Source of the DNA: Branchiostoma floridae
Taxonomy: Eukaryota > Chordata > Leptocardii > Amphioxiformes > Branchiostomatidae
Assembly: GCF_000003815.2 (NCBI RefSeq)
Contig: NC_049985.1
Location: forward strand, 16,090,355-16,154,354
Direction: 5' to 3'
DNA: 64,000 nt
Shown here: positions 14,101 to 26,060 of the stretch, piece after piece
How the letters are laid out: each line of letters opens with the position of its first letter
Position numbering within the stretch: the stretch's first letter is position 1
Translations under genes and position numbers: made by a program
The notes under the pieces: generated by a model
What the model was told of the DNA's origin: nothing
Seen by the model: the letters and a program-made list of their open reading frames with translations, nothing else
The model's database searches: none

Positions 14101-17100
14101 TTATGATAGGTAGAATATAAGCAGATACCAAATATGGTAATGAGGAACCTATTTGCATAATTTATGTAAAGATTGCAAAACCGCTTTATGATCAATAATG
14201 GTAATTTTATAATTGTGACATTTGTACGTTAGTCAATGATGAACAACACCATGCGTAAATTATGTTAATGTGTTTGTTAATTGCATGAAATTTACGAAAG
14301 CTATAAATTTTCATGGAGGTATGAGGTCGCTGAACTCTAGTTATCTAACTAAGATTGCAATACTTCAGGTAGGGCCTCCTGTTCCCACCATTCAGGTACC
14401 AAGGTTTGTCAAAAACTGATTGATGATACTCAGGTATGGAATTACATACACAGGAGTCTACAAGACAGAGTGCTGTTTAACTTAAATCATCACACATCTC
14501 CCTCAATGGGGCTTGACACGCTCCAGATACAATGTGTGCATCCCTGTACTCCAGCCAGGGGCCCACAGAACTAATTGAAAGAAGAACCTCTGTAGTTCCA
14601 TGACATGGTTAAGTCTGGCAAGGCTAAGTAAACACCGAGGACGAAGTAGTGAGGTGTGAACACACACAGGCCACTTAGGTTTAAAGGGACAGTCAATCCG
14701 GAAGCCGTGTTGAGTCAAGATGTCCAGACGTCAAACTTTCACAACCTCTGTCCAAATTACCAAGGTTTAGACAACGCTTACTTTCAAGTACACTTTTTGA
14801 AAACATGCTCCATCAGGATGTCCCATGTTACGAAGGGAGGTTATAGCTATAAACTTGTAGATATTTTCAATTACATATGGTAGATAGAAACTGAAAGGTT
14901 TTAATATATGAAGTCTTTATTCGCAAACTCTTGCTTAGCGCTTGAAGGCTAACTGCATGCGTACACATGGGTATGATAATGTAAAAAGGTAAAATTGTCT
15001 GGTCTATATCTATAGGTCTATCTGATGTTTCTATGTATTTTACTGGGGGGGTGGGGGCTCCTTCTTTGTAGACAATAGCTAATGAATAGTCTGTTTTTAA
15101 AGATACATGTAATTGGGCTTTGTGATTTTAGTAAAATTATTTTTGGACATCTTAATAAGAGAATCAATACAGCAACAAAATACATGTAGCTGCAAATAGC
15201 AGTTACAATGTAACGCTAGTTCACCTTTATTTGTGGAGTAACCTATATCCGTTGTTTTTAAAAACAGGGTCTTTCAGGGATATCAATATGACTTATGAGT
15301 GGACAGACAGTGAATTTAAACTGTAAGTCTTTCAATATAGCGCAATTTGAAACCACTGTCTGTTGACTTGATAACCCTACATAAAAGTAAATACAACAAT
15401 GACTTAAAACAACGGATATAGGTTGCTCCACGGATAAAGGTGAACCAGCGTTACTTCAAAGTAGTAGTAGTTTAAACTTTCAAGTGTTGTCTTTAACAAC
15501 TAGGTCAGCAACAATGTTCAGGTTTACTGCTNNNNNNNNNNNNNNNNNNNNNNNNNNNNNNNNNNNNNNNNNNNNNNNNNNNNNNNNNNNNNNNNNNNNN
15601 NNNNNNNNNNNNNNNNNNNNNNNNNNNNNNNATCCCTTAGCAAACACTAGAACATCTCCTCTGTACTATACCATCCATGCTAGTCCCTACTAGGAGAGGA
15701 GTTATACTATGTGCAGTACCATGTCTTGTCAGCTATGTGCCAGGCATGGTCTTGCAAGCTTGCTTTATTCCTTAACATTCCTTACACCACTTAAACCTTA
15801 TTTCTTGTGACTAACTGACAGCGTGGCAAGACAGCATTTTAAGAATTGATTTCAATGGAAAGTTAATCATAACTTATTGTCAAGTCATAATAAGCCGTCA
15901 CTACAAATCAGATTTCAGCAGTTAATTGTATAACACCAGTCTAGAGGTTGACTTGACAGCATACTCCAAGCTACAATGTAAATGGGCTGCCATCTCAACT
16001 CCAGACCAGATGGACTCAACTAAGCAAGTAAGCAATCCATTCAAAGAAAAAATCTGTATGTATTGGCAACATGTCGCAATGGTTTCTGCATTGACAAAAT
16101 TGTCACCATCTTCGTTTGTATCTAAAGACACATTCACACTGTTATCATATCTTTAGAGCTTACACAATACCCTTTTGCACTTATTGAGTAACTTATTCTA
16201 TGTGATTAAATAGGATAAAATATTTGGAGCCTAGTCTGCCTGGTCTCTGAGAGCTTGCAGCTACATTGTGCCAATACTATCAAGTTACAGTGTTAGGTCT
16301 TGCAGGAGCATGAGCTGGCCCCTCCCTCCCCTGCCCTATTTTGCCAGGGTCACTTAACTCACTACATGTATGTCCTCCCTGTTCACAAAGTGCTATATTC
16401 AAATAGACAAACAGCAACTTGTCTACAAAGACAACTCAACTGGAAAGGAAAAAGAAGACTAGGCCTAAATCAAAAGCATTTGACGAGCCCTAAAAAAAAA
16501 GACAATTTTGCATACAATAAGTTGGCATTTTACACAGCACGTTTTAAGGGTTTCCAATGAAAACTTCATACTAAATGGAAACACAGCTGTTGTAGCATTT
16601 TAGCAAAATGGGGGTTGGCTATTGTCAAAATAAGTAAAACAGACATGCTCTATTTGAGACACTGTTGTCCAAAATAGTAGAGGAATATCTACGTATGCAT
16701 GAACGGATATGTGATTTGTATACAATCCTATTTTTACATGCGCATTGTTGTACAGTTTGTATCAACAATTTGCCATATAAAATCTGATATGAAATCATTG
16801 CATGGTTTGTATACAAACCTGTAAGAGACAGTACCTTACCTGTGTATTAGGTGGGCTTCCAAGTCAGACCTTTGCATTGTCTCTGAGCATTTCTCGTTAT
16901 TGGGACAGTACACCACCAACTTGTCCAACAGTTTCTGTACCATAATGCTCGCTGTCCGACAGTCCCTGATGGTCAGCGCCAGCCTGTCTATTGGACACAT
17001 CTTCTTCATCTTCAAGAACCCGCGTATACACCTGGCGCAGAAGGTGTGCCCGCATTTCGTGTCCAGAGGATTGACCAGCGGCTGTAGACAAATCTGACAC

Positions 17101-17207
17101 GTCAGTTCTTCGTCAACCTCGTTCACGTAGTCGTACAAGTGATTGCCGTTCCCCTCGTGCACGTGCCCGCAGGAGCGACAGATTGCCTCCGATTTCCTCA
17201 CGCTCAT
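5142..17207 (-). CDS. LNX2: LNX-family E3 ubiquitin ligase (RING + 4 PDZ)
   Basis: Ligand-of-Numb-X family RING ubiquitin ligase that recruits substrates through PDZ domains (family knowledge: Numb and junction or receptor proteins). Coding exons by splice consensus, all phases agreeing: complement of 5142-5277, 5878-6036, 6762-6984, 7456-7738, 8715-8896, 9478-9646, 10120-10316, 12404-12519, 16840-17207; 1833 nt, 610 residues. RING Cys/His at C37, C40, C52, H54, C57, C60, C71, then CPID; TRAF-type zinc finger about 101-155; PDZ1 about 174-260, PDZ2 277-360, PDZ3 392-475, PDZ4 519-607. An acidic DSDEEEEDDFDEED stretch and the family's PSWIMW motif lie between PDZ3 and PDZ4. The C-terminus TML fits a class I PDZ ligand. 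The ATG at 17207 was chosen because upstream in-frame codons lack one. Human LNX2 is about 690 residues; the linker between zinc finger and PDZ1 is much shorter here and shows no NPxY Numb-binding motif, so a linker exon may be missing. Ancestral to LNX1/LNX2; synteny favours the LNX2 name. Confidence 0.95.
6970..7212. repeat. Fourfold copy of the PDZ3 exon splice acceptor
   Basis: The acceptor of the LNX exon 6762-6984 lies at 6985-6990. Its surroundings (minus strand CCCTTGTCYTGTAG, then GGGATATCC) occur again at about 7031-7058, 7137-7162 and 7177-7206, within the upstream intron. The two nearer copies keep both the AG and the first nine exon bases; the farthest has GAAATATCC. Spacer lengths differ, so this is a dispersed local duplication rather than a strict tandem array. 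Confidence 0.85.
7801..8035 (+). mobile_element. tRNA-derived SINE
   Basis: A tRNA-like head with an A-box-like TGGCATAATTTGG and a B-box-like AAATTCGAATCC is followed by a body (GGGAAAGGCACTTTACACAG, then GAAGATGAGTACC). The same body follows a tRNA-like head on the minus strand at 43540-43690. It lies in the LNX intron upstream of the exon at 7456-7738. Confidence 0.7.
8044..8425 (+). repeat. Degenerate SINE-like fragments
   Basis: Two related segments (CACCCGGATGGAGGCCTGG at about 8094 and CACCCGGATGGGAGACCTGG at about 8155) form an imperfect direct repeat. A further tail with GAAAATGAGTACCCAGCTT at about 8325 matches the body of the SINE just upstream. The GGATGGGAGACC core resembles the conserved 5S rRNA box seen in the element at 29343-29460, but the rest is too diverged to classify. 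Confidence 0.4.
11314..11394 (-). other. Candidate LNX linker exon
   Basis: Between the zinc-finger exon and the PDZ1 exon an 81-nt open segment is bounded by an acceptor (TTGTGTAG) and a weak donor (ACAG/GTCCTC). Both ends are phase 1, so inserting it keeps the LNX frame and adds 27 residues. It has no NPxY motif and no recognised similarity. The exons join in frame without it, so it is only a candidate. Confidence 0.2.
12935..13027 (-). repeat. Dispersed repeat with AGGTCC motifs
   Basis: Read on the minus strand this begins GATGGGTACCAGTACAG and continues with several AGGTCCAGGT-like motifs. A related copy begins GGTGGGTACTGTACAG at about 32055 on the plus strand. The end sequence also recalls the termini of the hAT-like element at 33655-34686, so these may be old relatives of that family. 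Confidence 0.4.
13280..14325. mobile_element. Non-autonomous element with ACCTCCATGAAA ends
   Basis: The left end ACCTCCATGAAATG and the right end TTTCATGGAGGT are inverted copies about 1 kb apart. The interior has a GT run, a CTGTCTGTCAACAAGATAAC motif, the phrase GGGCCCCCTAGCGGC and an assembly gap. The same phrases recur at 22.6-24.3, 25.9-26.1 and 45.6-46.0 kb, so this is a dispersed family. Confidence 0.6.
13517..13616. other. Assembly gap, 100 N
   Basis: Run of exactly 100 N inside a repeat in the LNX RING to zinc-finger intron; the true length is unknown. Confidence 1.
15210..15454. mobile_element. 245-bp MITE with ~50-bp terminal inverted repeats
   Basis: The left arm begins GTAACGCTAGTTCACCTTTA and the right arm, read inverted, begins GTAACGCTGGTTCACCTTTA. 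The match continues through CCTATATCCGTTGTTTT with few differences, giving arms of about 50 bp around a 140-bp core. No clear target duplication is seen. Confidence 0.75.
15532..15631. other. Assembly gap, 100 N
   Basis: Second run of exactly 100 N, in the same LNX intron. Confidence 1.
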
Positions 17208-20200
17208 CGTCAGCGTAGAACACACGCTTCTGTTCCAGAATTCCAGACGATTATTGGATCACTACCACTACCAAAGTGGTTAATGGCAGGGTCAGAAGGA
17301 GGAAAGCTGACCCCTTTTAAATTTTCATGTCTTGCCATGTCTGTGCTGAAGTTCTCACCACCATGTTCTGGAAGGCATCCATTTTCAAGGCTGGAATGCT
17401 GGTGAATGACTGCTGACAACTGAAGTCTAGCTGCAAAGATTCCTGCTTTGGTAGTCTTAAACACTTACTGCGTCTCGTCTTGAAGCTTTCAAACCCGAAC
17501 CGTTCGGACATGGACTGGAAGGAAATCCCAGCTTCAAGACGTCTGTCATTAAGAAGTTCTGATGACTTCAAGTCATCCACCACTGTAATCTCCCACCACT
17601 ACTTCCTGTCTCAACACCCACTCATGGGCCCACCTAGGACGGTTGACCTCCTTGCTGTACACCAAACAAAGGTTCGGTCAGCGGAACCCCCAGTTGTTTG
17701 AACTGATGACCTTGTAGTTTACACCAAGGGTCAGTGGGTTGAGTCAGCTTCTGGTCACTCTTTTTACTTACACATTTGTGACCAGCGTTCTGGGTCAGTG
17801 GTGGATGGACGCCCACTCAGCACTAGTTTGTACAGGAGTCTTCTTCAGTTGTGACAACAGAGCCGGGTGGGGGAGGGGGGTGAGTCAGGGGACTGGACTG
17901 TGATGTCAGGGCTCTGCATGGGAAAGACAACAAGGCAATTAGCAACATAAGAAATCCACATTCAACATGATAGATACCAAACTCACTGCTACATTTGGTA
18001 TGATTAAAGCAAAGAAGGCTGCATTCACACCCCCTGTTGAATATTAGATTCAGGAAAAAATTCTCTGAGTCCAGGCAAGTTAGAGCTTGCCTAGAACTTC
18101 AAATAACTGAGCCACTATGAAAGTAAACAAGAAAATTGTATAAAAAGCTGACAGCTACACTTGGCATGAACCATATAATAAGGAGACAAATACATATATA
18201 TATAATGTATCTACGGACAGCTAAAATGGTAACATTTCATTTTCAGGCTCTATCTCCTATACACTATGGCAGCACGACATTTTAATATATACGGTATATT
18301 GTACATCACTTGTCACTTCACTTGAAAGAAAACATACAAGAAAAGCACGACTTAAAGTTTGTTTATAACGAACTCTCTGTTTGCACCCTCAGGGGGACTT
18401 TACAAAATGACCTTTAAACCCTAGTTTGTATCTAGACAACATAAAATGGCTGAAATGTCCATTACAATATATTAGGAAGATCACTGATAATATAGACCAT
18501 TTATATCTCTAGATTTCTACTACTCACTGTTGTTACATCTTGAAAAGAAAATATTCCGAGTAGCAAGGACACACACGTGATCTCTTACAACACTGGAAGG
18601 AAGAAGAGTGACATAGGTCGATCGTGTTTTGGGTAGGACAGAGAACAACGAGATTGCCGTGCCTTCAGGGTACATGACTGAACACAAGGCACGCTCTACC
18701 TGTCTGTGTACCTGGGCTTTATTCCACTTTGCTGGAGATCGTGACAACCGTTAAATCACTTGGAAAGCAAGCAAAAAAATAGGGCAACGGATTATTGGAT
18801 CATTGTGTATGACTACATTTACACAGATACACAAACTCGTTTCCACGTTTGATATGTTATACTGATACAGATATGATGTAGGTACATGTATTCATCCTTT
18901 TGTATAAAGCTGGACATTTTTGTGAATACACATGTTAACAAGACACACCACCCTATGGCTCTGTATCTGAATTGACCTCCTAAGAGGGTAAGTAGTGCTG
19001 TTGAAGGTGCTTTGAGGAGGCCCTTATCCCCCTTCAGAGGGTTATACTGGACTGGAGTAAGTATTTGGGATATTCAAGGTCCGCCCCTTCCCTTTTTCCA
19101 AACACTGACAACCACCGGAAGGGCATTAGGTTCCAGTCTTGGAGCTCAGGTGTTATAGACAGAGAGGTGTTTATACCACTCAGTTCTAAAAGGCCTTGAT
19201 GTGTAGGTTATAGTCAAGCCCACCTTTGGGTCTCAAGGAGGCGGAGAAACTTCCGAAAAATCACATTCCTTCCTTTGTTCATAAAATCCAGGTTATGCCA
19301 ATCGGCGTCATGCGCTGTTAAACCCGCTTCACTGTATGTCTAGGAGATACCACTACACATCTGAAATTCAGAACACTCTGCCATCCACACAATCACAGGA
19401 ATAAAGAAGATAAAAAAGCCTTAAGAATATTGGAAGAATCAAGCGTTTCACTACACCTACCGTTCGGTGCTGTGTTTTGAAAATGACTAGGTGTGTCTCA
19501 CCTGTCTGTTTGCTTGAGCCACTGTGTACAGACCTGTACAGCAAAAACAGGTGTGTCCCACCTTTCATGTTTACCAGACAGGTAAGGTGAGTGACCAGGT
19601 AGACCTTTAACGTTTGCACAAGCATATTGGCTAAAGCAGGTAACGGTTAGTTAAAACCTATATTATGAGACAGTCTGACTTATCTTACAGTTATACTTAC
19701 AGACCTGATTGCTGCATGTTTAATACAGAGGGAAAAAAATACATATTAGAGAGCCGACAGGAATGATTCATACAAATCCCTGGACTGGTATTTGGGAGCT
19801 AAGAACACTGGCATTTAAATTATAGAGGAGCGTGAAACATGACACCAATGGTAAACGTTTTTCCTTCTGAACATTTTCGAACATCTGTAGCATTCATTAG
19901 CATTATACTTTATTACTTGAAAGGTATGTAAGGTTATTAAGGCACATGCTGTTCAGAGTGTCCTATTTGACGTTTCTGGTATCTGTTGTCCTTGGACAGA
20001 GTGTTCAGAATAACATATACTGCCGTCATTAAGCATACAGGATTAGCACTTAACGCATCTAAGTTCTGCCCTTTGGCAATGGATATTCCAGATATGAGGA
20101 CAGCAGCTACAGAACTGATTACTGAGAAATAGGGCCCGGCCATGCATAGAAATACTCATAAGTACAATGATTATATAGACATAGTATTTTAGGTCCAGCT

Positions 20201-22559
20201 TGCTGTAGCTTCCTTTCAACCAAGTAAATACATACCATGTATATGTACCACACAAGTCTATACATGTGTGTATGAACATGTACAAGCAACCACGCCCTAC
20301 AACATACACCCCATCTAGATCTCTCAGTCAGGCCTGCATTCCCTACATTCTGTAGATAGTCTGCAGTGTTGTGTCTGGATTGTTTTGACCAGGGATCAGA
20401 CGAGGAATGCCCCCAGCTGGGGGACATGAGCTGGGAATTTTGCAACATGAGTGGTGTTTCAGTCCAACTCTGCTGTAATTCACAAATATGGTTACTACTG
20501 ACGTTTCAATCATACCTTGCTACATTGTACAAATGGGTTATCTAATGTAAAGTCAGATGAAAAGAGACACACCAAGCTTATGTTACAATGTCCTATGATA
20601 TTATGTCATGGATTGTCAAGTTGGATACATCATAATATGTGATCCTATCATATGATGGTTGCTTTATAATTACTTGCTTCCCAATAATATCTGATGAACT
20701 TGACTCTGTCTTACTTTGGGCCTTATGGTGCTAAATATTGCACAAATACATTCACTTCAGCAACAGCAAAGAAACCATGACAAAGCTGGTTTATTTCTCT
20801 AGATTTGGTGTGTTTTTGTAGTTTGCATATCAATGTACATATATGGCAGGGTGCTTTCCTAATCCTATGTGCTCTTTTAATTCATTGTTAAAAGAAAGAA
20901 GCAGTGATTAACCATGGCCCACAGGCTAAGGCACGATCTAGACACAGTTTTCCCGGTTGCTGATGGTTCTGCCCTCATTTTAAAAATCGCTCGATGTGTT
21001 CTGATTGCAATCCAAGCGCTACGGGTGTCTTGCGCTACATGTACGCCCTGTTATTGCTCCCGACATCTCCGCCGATGTCGGGAAAAACTGTGTCTAGATT
21101 GGGCCAAAGCCTGGTAGCCAACATGGTAGCCTAATTGACCAGCCCACCATCTGTGGAACCTGGCCATCCAATCATTTTATCAGACAGACAATCCTGATTG
21201 TTTTATTACAGCTCAATCATAACTTCAGTCCTCACAATGAACTAATAATATGCAAAATACATAAGGTCCTATGAGTGAATCTACTGTGTACATGTCATGT
21301 ACAGGACAGGAAAGTATTTGACAAGACTGAAAATACCATTACCACTGCAAGTCCTGAACATGTTACTTTGTTAGGACAAAGTGTCTACAAAATGCCTACT
21401 GCAAAATTCCTTTGATATATGATAGAGAAGACAAAATCCAGTCTATTTATTCTTACTTAATTCAGCAGCTTAAGTTACCACTTAGAGTGCCCAAGTGGGA
21501 TTTTGTGTCCCAAGATCTTCTCACAGATTACAGTTGACACTGGACCTTCCAAGCTGGAACATGTCTGAATAATGTATAGAAAGTGCCTGTAATTGAATGA
21601 AGCACGCATGGTGTTCCAAAACTGTGACATTGGAAACTGCCACAAATAACCAGTATAAGTAGCCTTAGCAGGACTTGTGAGACCATGATACAGGGGTCTA
21701 GCCAGCGTCCGTTTTTCCGTCAATTGACAGAAATTTGCTGCGTCTGACGGAAAAATTTTAAAATCAATCCGTCAACTTTGACGGACAAAAATCCTTGGTG
21801 GAAGCTACAGGCGGCTTGGGGACGCCGTCCACGGCTGTAAAAGCCACACACTGTCTGTTTTGCTATTGTTATGATTGTTGACAATGTGTGTCGGCGCCCT
21901 TTCGCATACGATAATCTCATTAAAACCGGTTTTTCAAGGTCTCAGTTCAGTCCTTCTAATTAATTTTCGCGGTTTTCGCGACGATTGTAATTGGCCGACG
22001 GGAAAAAAATTCGAGCTGGCTAAAGCCCTGCCATGATAGATCCATTAGTGCAACCACAAGCCATTACCGGATATATAGTATCTATTCAGAAAATTTCCTG
22101 GGGTAACCAAGTCTTTGGAAAGTGTTATAACTTACATATGTAGATACCGTATTAACATAGTCTGTGTAACGCAAACTCTGCTGTACGGGGCTGCTATAAG
22201 CGAGATTTAATCAGGGCCGAGGCTAGTATTAACACAAATGATTCCTAAACGATTTCAGTACAGCAGCAAGAATCTAATATTAAGTTAAACTTAACTTATA
22301 AGCATACAACCATAAACAGTAGTATGCGTGCCCCCCTCACCTCATGAAAAACCACATAACTTTCAGCAATCCAGTACATAACAAATCTATCTTAAGGGGT
22401 ATTATCTCAACTGGAGCGAGACTCCTACCTAACTGCAGAACGCTACTCTACTCTACTCTTAAAAGTCTTGTGCTTTATCTGTAAGGTTTGAAACATTAGC
22501 ACAAAGCATAATAAATGTTTCCTAGTACCAGATGTTGGATATCATCTGTTATTACCTTT

Positions 22560-24262
22560 GCCAGAATGGCTAAGGTTATGTTTTCGGTTTGGTGGTGTGG
22601 TTCTCTCCGTTTGTGAGCAGCATAACTCGAGAGGACTTCGATGGATGCAGCTGATATTTGGTGGGTGGGTAGGGGTGTGGAAGACGAAGGTCGAGTTCGA
22701 TAATGGGCCTCCTAGCGGCTTGCTAAGGTACTGCAGCGGGACCTGCATGCTTGATATCTCGCGTTCCGGACATGCTGCGGTCGTGATTTTTAAGCGTTAG
22801 GGAGCCCTTAAAGCAGGGAGTGATTACTGCGAGTTTGGGCCCCCTAGCGGATTTCATGGAAGTGCGGGCGCCGGTTTAATTGCAAACTTTTGTCTGCGGA
22901 CAGCATAACTCGAGAAGACTTCGACGGATGCAGCTGGTATTTGGTGGGTGGGTAGGGGTCTGGGAAACGAAGGGGGAGTTCGATAATGGGACCCCTAGCG
23001 GCTTCCCTTGGTACTGCAGCGCAACTTCCGGGTGTGTTTTCCCATCTTCTGAACATGGTATGGCCACGAGTTTCGGGTGTTAGATAGCTGTTGTGCTCAG
23101 GAGTTGGTGACATAAGTTTGGGCCCCCTAGCGGCTAGTGTAGGGATAGTCGGGGCATTCTTGTCGAAAACTTCTGAAGCATTACAACCCCCCCAGCCTGG
23201 TTTCAAATTGGTTGATTCCATCAGTGAGAGTACACAGCACAGTTGACGCGTTACTTGATCCAATGTTGAGGTGAAAGGTGGTGACCTAAGGTGAGGTAGC
23301 AGCTGCTGATCTCTAAGGATTGAGTCAATGAAGTTTGTTGTGGGGCAGGACATATTCGAAGACAGGGATTTTTACGTTTGCCAGAATTGCTAATTGTGGA
23401 TACTGGTGGAGCAGAGATTAACTTGGAGGTCTTGTCGGTCTGGAAGCAACTTTGATGACCTAACTGACAGGTAAGATTGAATATATGATAACGATTTTAA
23501 GTGTTAGAAAGGTGTTGTTTGTAGGAAGACGTGACATATGTTTGAGTCCCCTAGCGGCTTGTTTCTGGGGATAGCAGGCATTTTTGTCGAAAAGTTCTGT
23601 GGAAATGCAAGGCATTTTTGTCATGACACTCCAATGTTGCCAAGTGGTAGAAGTAGTATGTTGCTCCCATGGAGTTAGGCCTTATTGTTGCCTCTGTATA
23701 TTTTTTGATTCCACTGCTGGGCACTAGTGAATCCTTTCTGGTGGGTTGTTGTTGCATGACAGCCAACCATTCTTTGCAAGGATGTGTGAATTGTTATATT
23801 CCTAGACCACTGACCCATTTACAAGATGTTTCAAAAAATGGTAGGGAATGGTAAATAATGGTAGAATTCTGTTATCTAGAAACTATCAAAGGTATCAAGG
23901 TCTACATTATAAATATTTTTATAATTATGGAGGACCAGGGAAATATTCATAAGGTTGAAACAGTGCTTAGAATATGTCTGATGTATGAAATGTTCTAGAC
24001 ATTTATGTACAAGACTTTAAAATCAATTGTAAGTAAAGGTAAGGGAGATCCGTACGGTTGCAGTTTCTTATAACTCGAGAGGGCTGTGACGGATGCTGAT
24101 GATATTTGGTGGGTGGGTAGGGGTCTGGGGAACGAAGGGGGAGTTCGATAATGGGCCCCCTAGCGGCTTGCTAAGGTACTGCAGCGGAACCTCCATGTCT
24201 GATATCTCGCATTCTGGACATGCTGCGGTCGTGATTTTTGAGCGGTAGGGAGCCCTCAAAGC
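22560..24262 (+). repeat. Three copies of a CCCCCTAGCGGC repeat
   Basis: Units starting at about 22605, 22895 and 24060 share CATAACTCGAGA, GATATTTGGTGGGTGGGTAG, GAGTTCGATAATGGG and a CCTAGCGGCTT block, followed by TACTGCAGCG. The first two lie about 290 bp apart and the third is separated by other sequence. The same phrases occur in the elements at 13280-14325 and 45590-45990. Open frames here, including one of 169 codons on the minus strand, are by-products of the repeat. Confidence 0.75.
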
Positions 24263-25924
24263 GCCTTGGAGACCAACGTCCTGTAATGGGGGAGGATCCT
24301 GGTGGCCCCGAACAGTACTAAGTACTGCAATGCTTAGATAGGGTTTAAAGAATGGTAAATAATGGTAGAATGCTGTTATCATTATCTAGAAACTATCAGA
24401 AGTATCAAGTTCCACTTTATAAATATTTCTATAATTATGCAGGACCAGGGACATATTTATAAAGTTGAAACAGTGTCCCTTAGAGGACGTGCTAAAATTT
24501 TCGGCGCATACAGGAATCGTAGCTAGAATTGTCGATCCTCAAGCGCACCAACCTACCAACTGTTTGTGGGATGTTCAGATACTTATATTAATGCTAGATA
24601 GGTAAAACTATACATTTTTTGAAAAGCTAAGAACCTGTAGAATATGAATATATCAAGATAAAGACTGTATCTAGTTTGTAAGGAATAATACTGCGCAAAA
24701 GGAAATATATTTGAAATGTATATAACATCACCCACAAAGTCTAAAATAACTAAGTCACTGAAAACTAGGCTAGAATGCCTTGCTATTCTTCCTGAATCAA
24801 TAAAAACATAAAACAAATATGTAAGTGACTGTAACTGTTTTATTCTTGCTAGCAAAGATAGTACCTAAAGCCTTGACCAGTTGTAAAAAGATGGGCCTTA
24901 TCAGTGTTCCCCTAATGTTTGACCAGGAAGATTTCACCAAAATTATGAGTTGGAGGAAAACCAAAACACTCAGACTTTGCTACCTCAACGAGTGTTACAT
25001 ACATGTCTGAACATGCTGCCCTCCCCCATAGGCGAAAAAAACAAACAAATACAAAGCAGAAATTTGGCTGGATCAATAATTTGAAAACAATTTCAGACAC
25101 TCATGGCCCTCAGTCCTTTATGATAAACACCAAAAAACACCCACCTACTCCTTTTTCACAGCAAAGAAAACAAAGGTTTGTAAATACTACCACATGGTAC
25201 AGGACCGGCAAATGGCAGTCAAAATGACGAAGTTTTCATCAACTTCCAGTGGTAGAAACATCGTCAATCTCTTCCTCAGTGGTGTCACAACCCTTTCTAG
25301 GTTCTTCAGCGTAATTGGCAATCAATAAATTGTGATTTTGAGGGGAAAAAACAAGGCAGAAACTCCCAAACTACAGCTTCATCCCTCCCCAACTTAGGGG
25401 AATCCCCTGCACATCAAAACAGGCTGTTTCCCGATTCCACCCGGGAAATACCGAGGAATGCCGAGACATGTGTAAATTGATACTCTCCAAGCAGAGGTTG
25501 AGTCGCGGAGATATACTAGTAGTCGAAAAAATACAGAGCCGCTCCTCCTACTCCTATTCACCAAATTCACCGCTCCTACTACTCCTATTCCGGGTAGTTC
25601 TGTACATTACAGTACAGTATAGTTTAGAGTTGCAATTGTTTTCCTCATTAAATTTGAAAGATTCCAGTTCTTAAACATTGTTGTATAATCTGTGTCATGT
25701 AATATGATCTACTTAGATGCCTAGCTTCTATAGACATACTTTGTGCTATATCTTTTGAACTTAGTTGGTTAGGGGTCGGAGACTTGAACGAATAGTCAGG
25801 AACATGTATGGTCCTGATTTTTAGAAGTTAAATAGGTGTTGTGCTTAGGAAGAAGTGACATATGTTAGGGCCCCCTAGCAACTTGTTCCTGGGGATAGCA
25901 GGCATTTTTAACTTTGTCAGGAGG

Positions 25925-26060
25925 GTTTAAAGGTTATGTTTTGGGTGTGTTTGTGTGTGTGTGTGTCAACAGCATAACTGGAGAAGCCTTGGATGGATCC
26001 TGATGATATTTGGTAGGTGGGTATGGGTCGGGGAAACGAAGGTCATGTTTGATAAGGAGC
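25925..26060 (+). repeat. Further copy of the CCCCCTAGCGGC repeat family
   Basis: A GT run is followed by CAACAGCATAACTGGAGAAG, GATATTTGGTAGGTGGGTA and a diverged CGAAGGTCATGTTTGATAAG segment, matching the order of motifs in the copies near 22.6 and 24.1 kb. Confidence 0.55.

Larger units (their letters stand above)
12520..16839. other. LNX intron between RING and zinc-finger exons
   Basis: This 4.3-kb stretch holds no exon I can support. It contains a GC-to-AT-rich composite repeat with two assembly gaps of 100 N (13517-13616 and 15532-15631), a CTCCATGAAA-bounded element at 13280-14325, a 245-bp inverted-repeat element at 15210-15454 and a short GT microsatellite at 13324-13341. Confidence 0.7.

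Noticed and set aside
22844-23353. 169-codon minus-strand frame
   Set aside because: It lies within the CCCCCTAGCGGC repeat family; neighbouring copies give similar frames and there is no domain.
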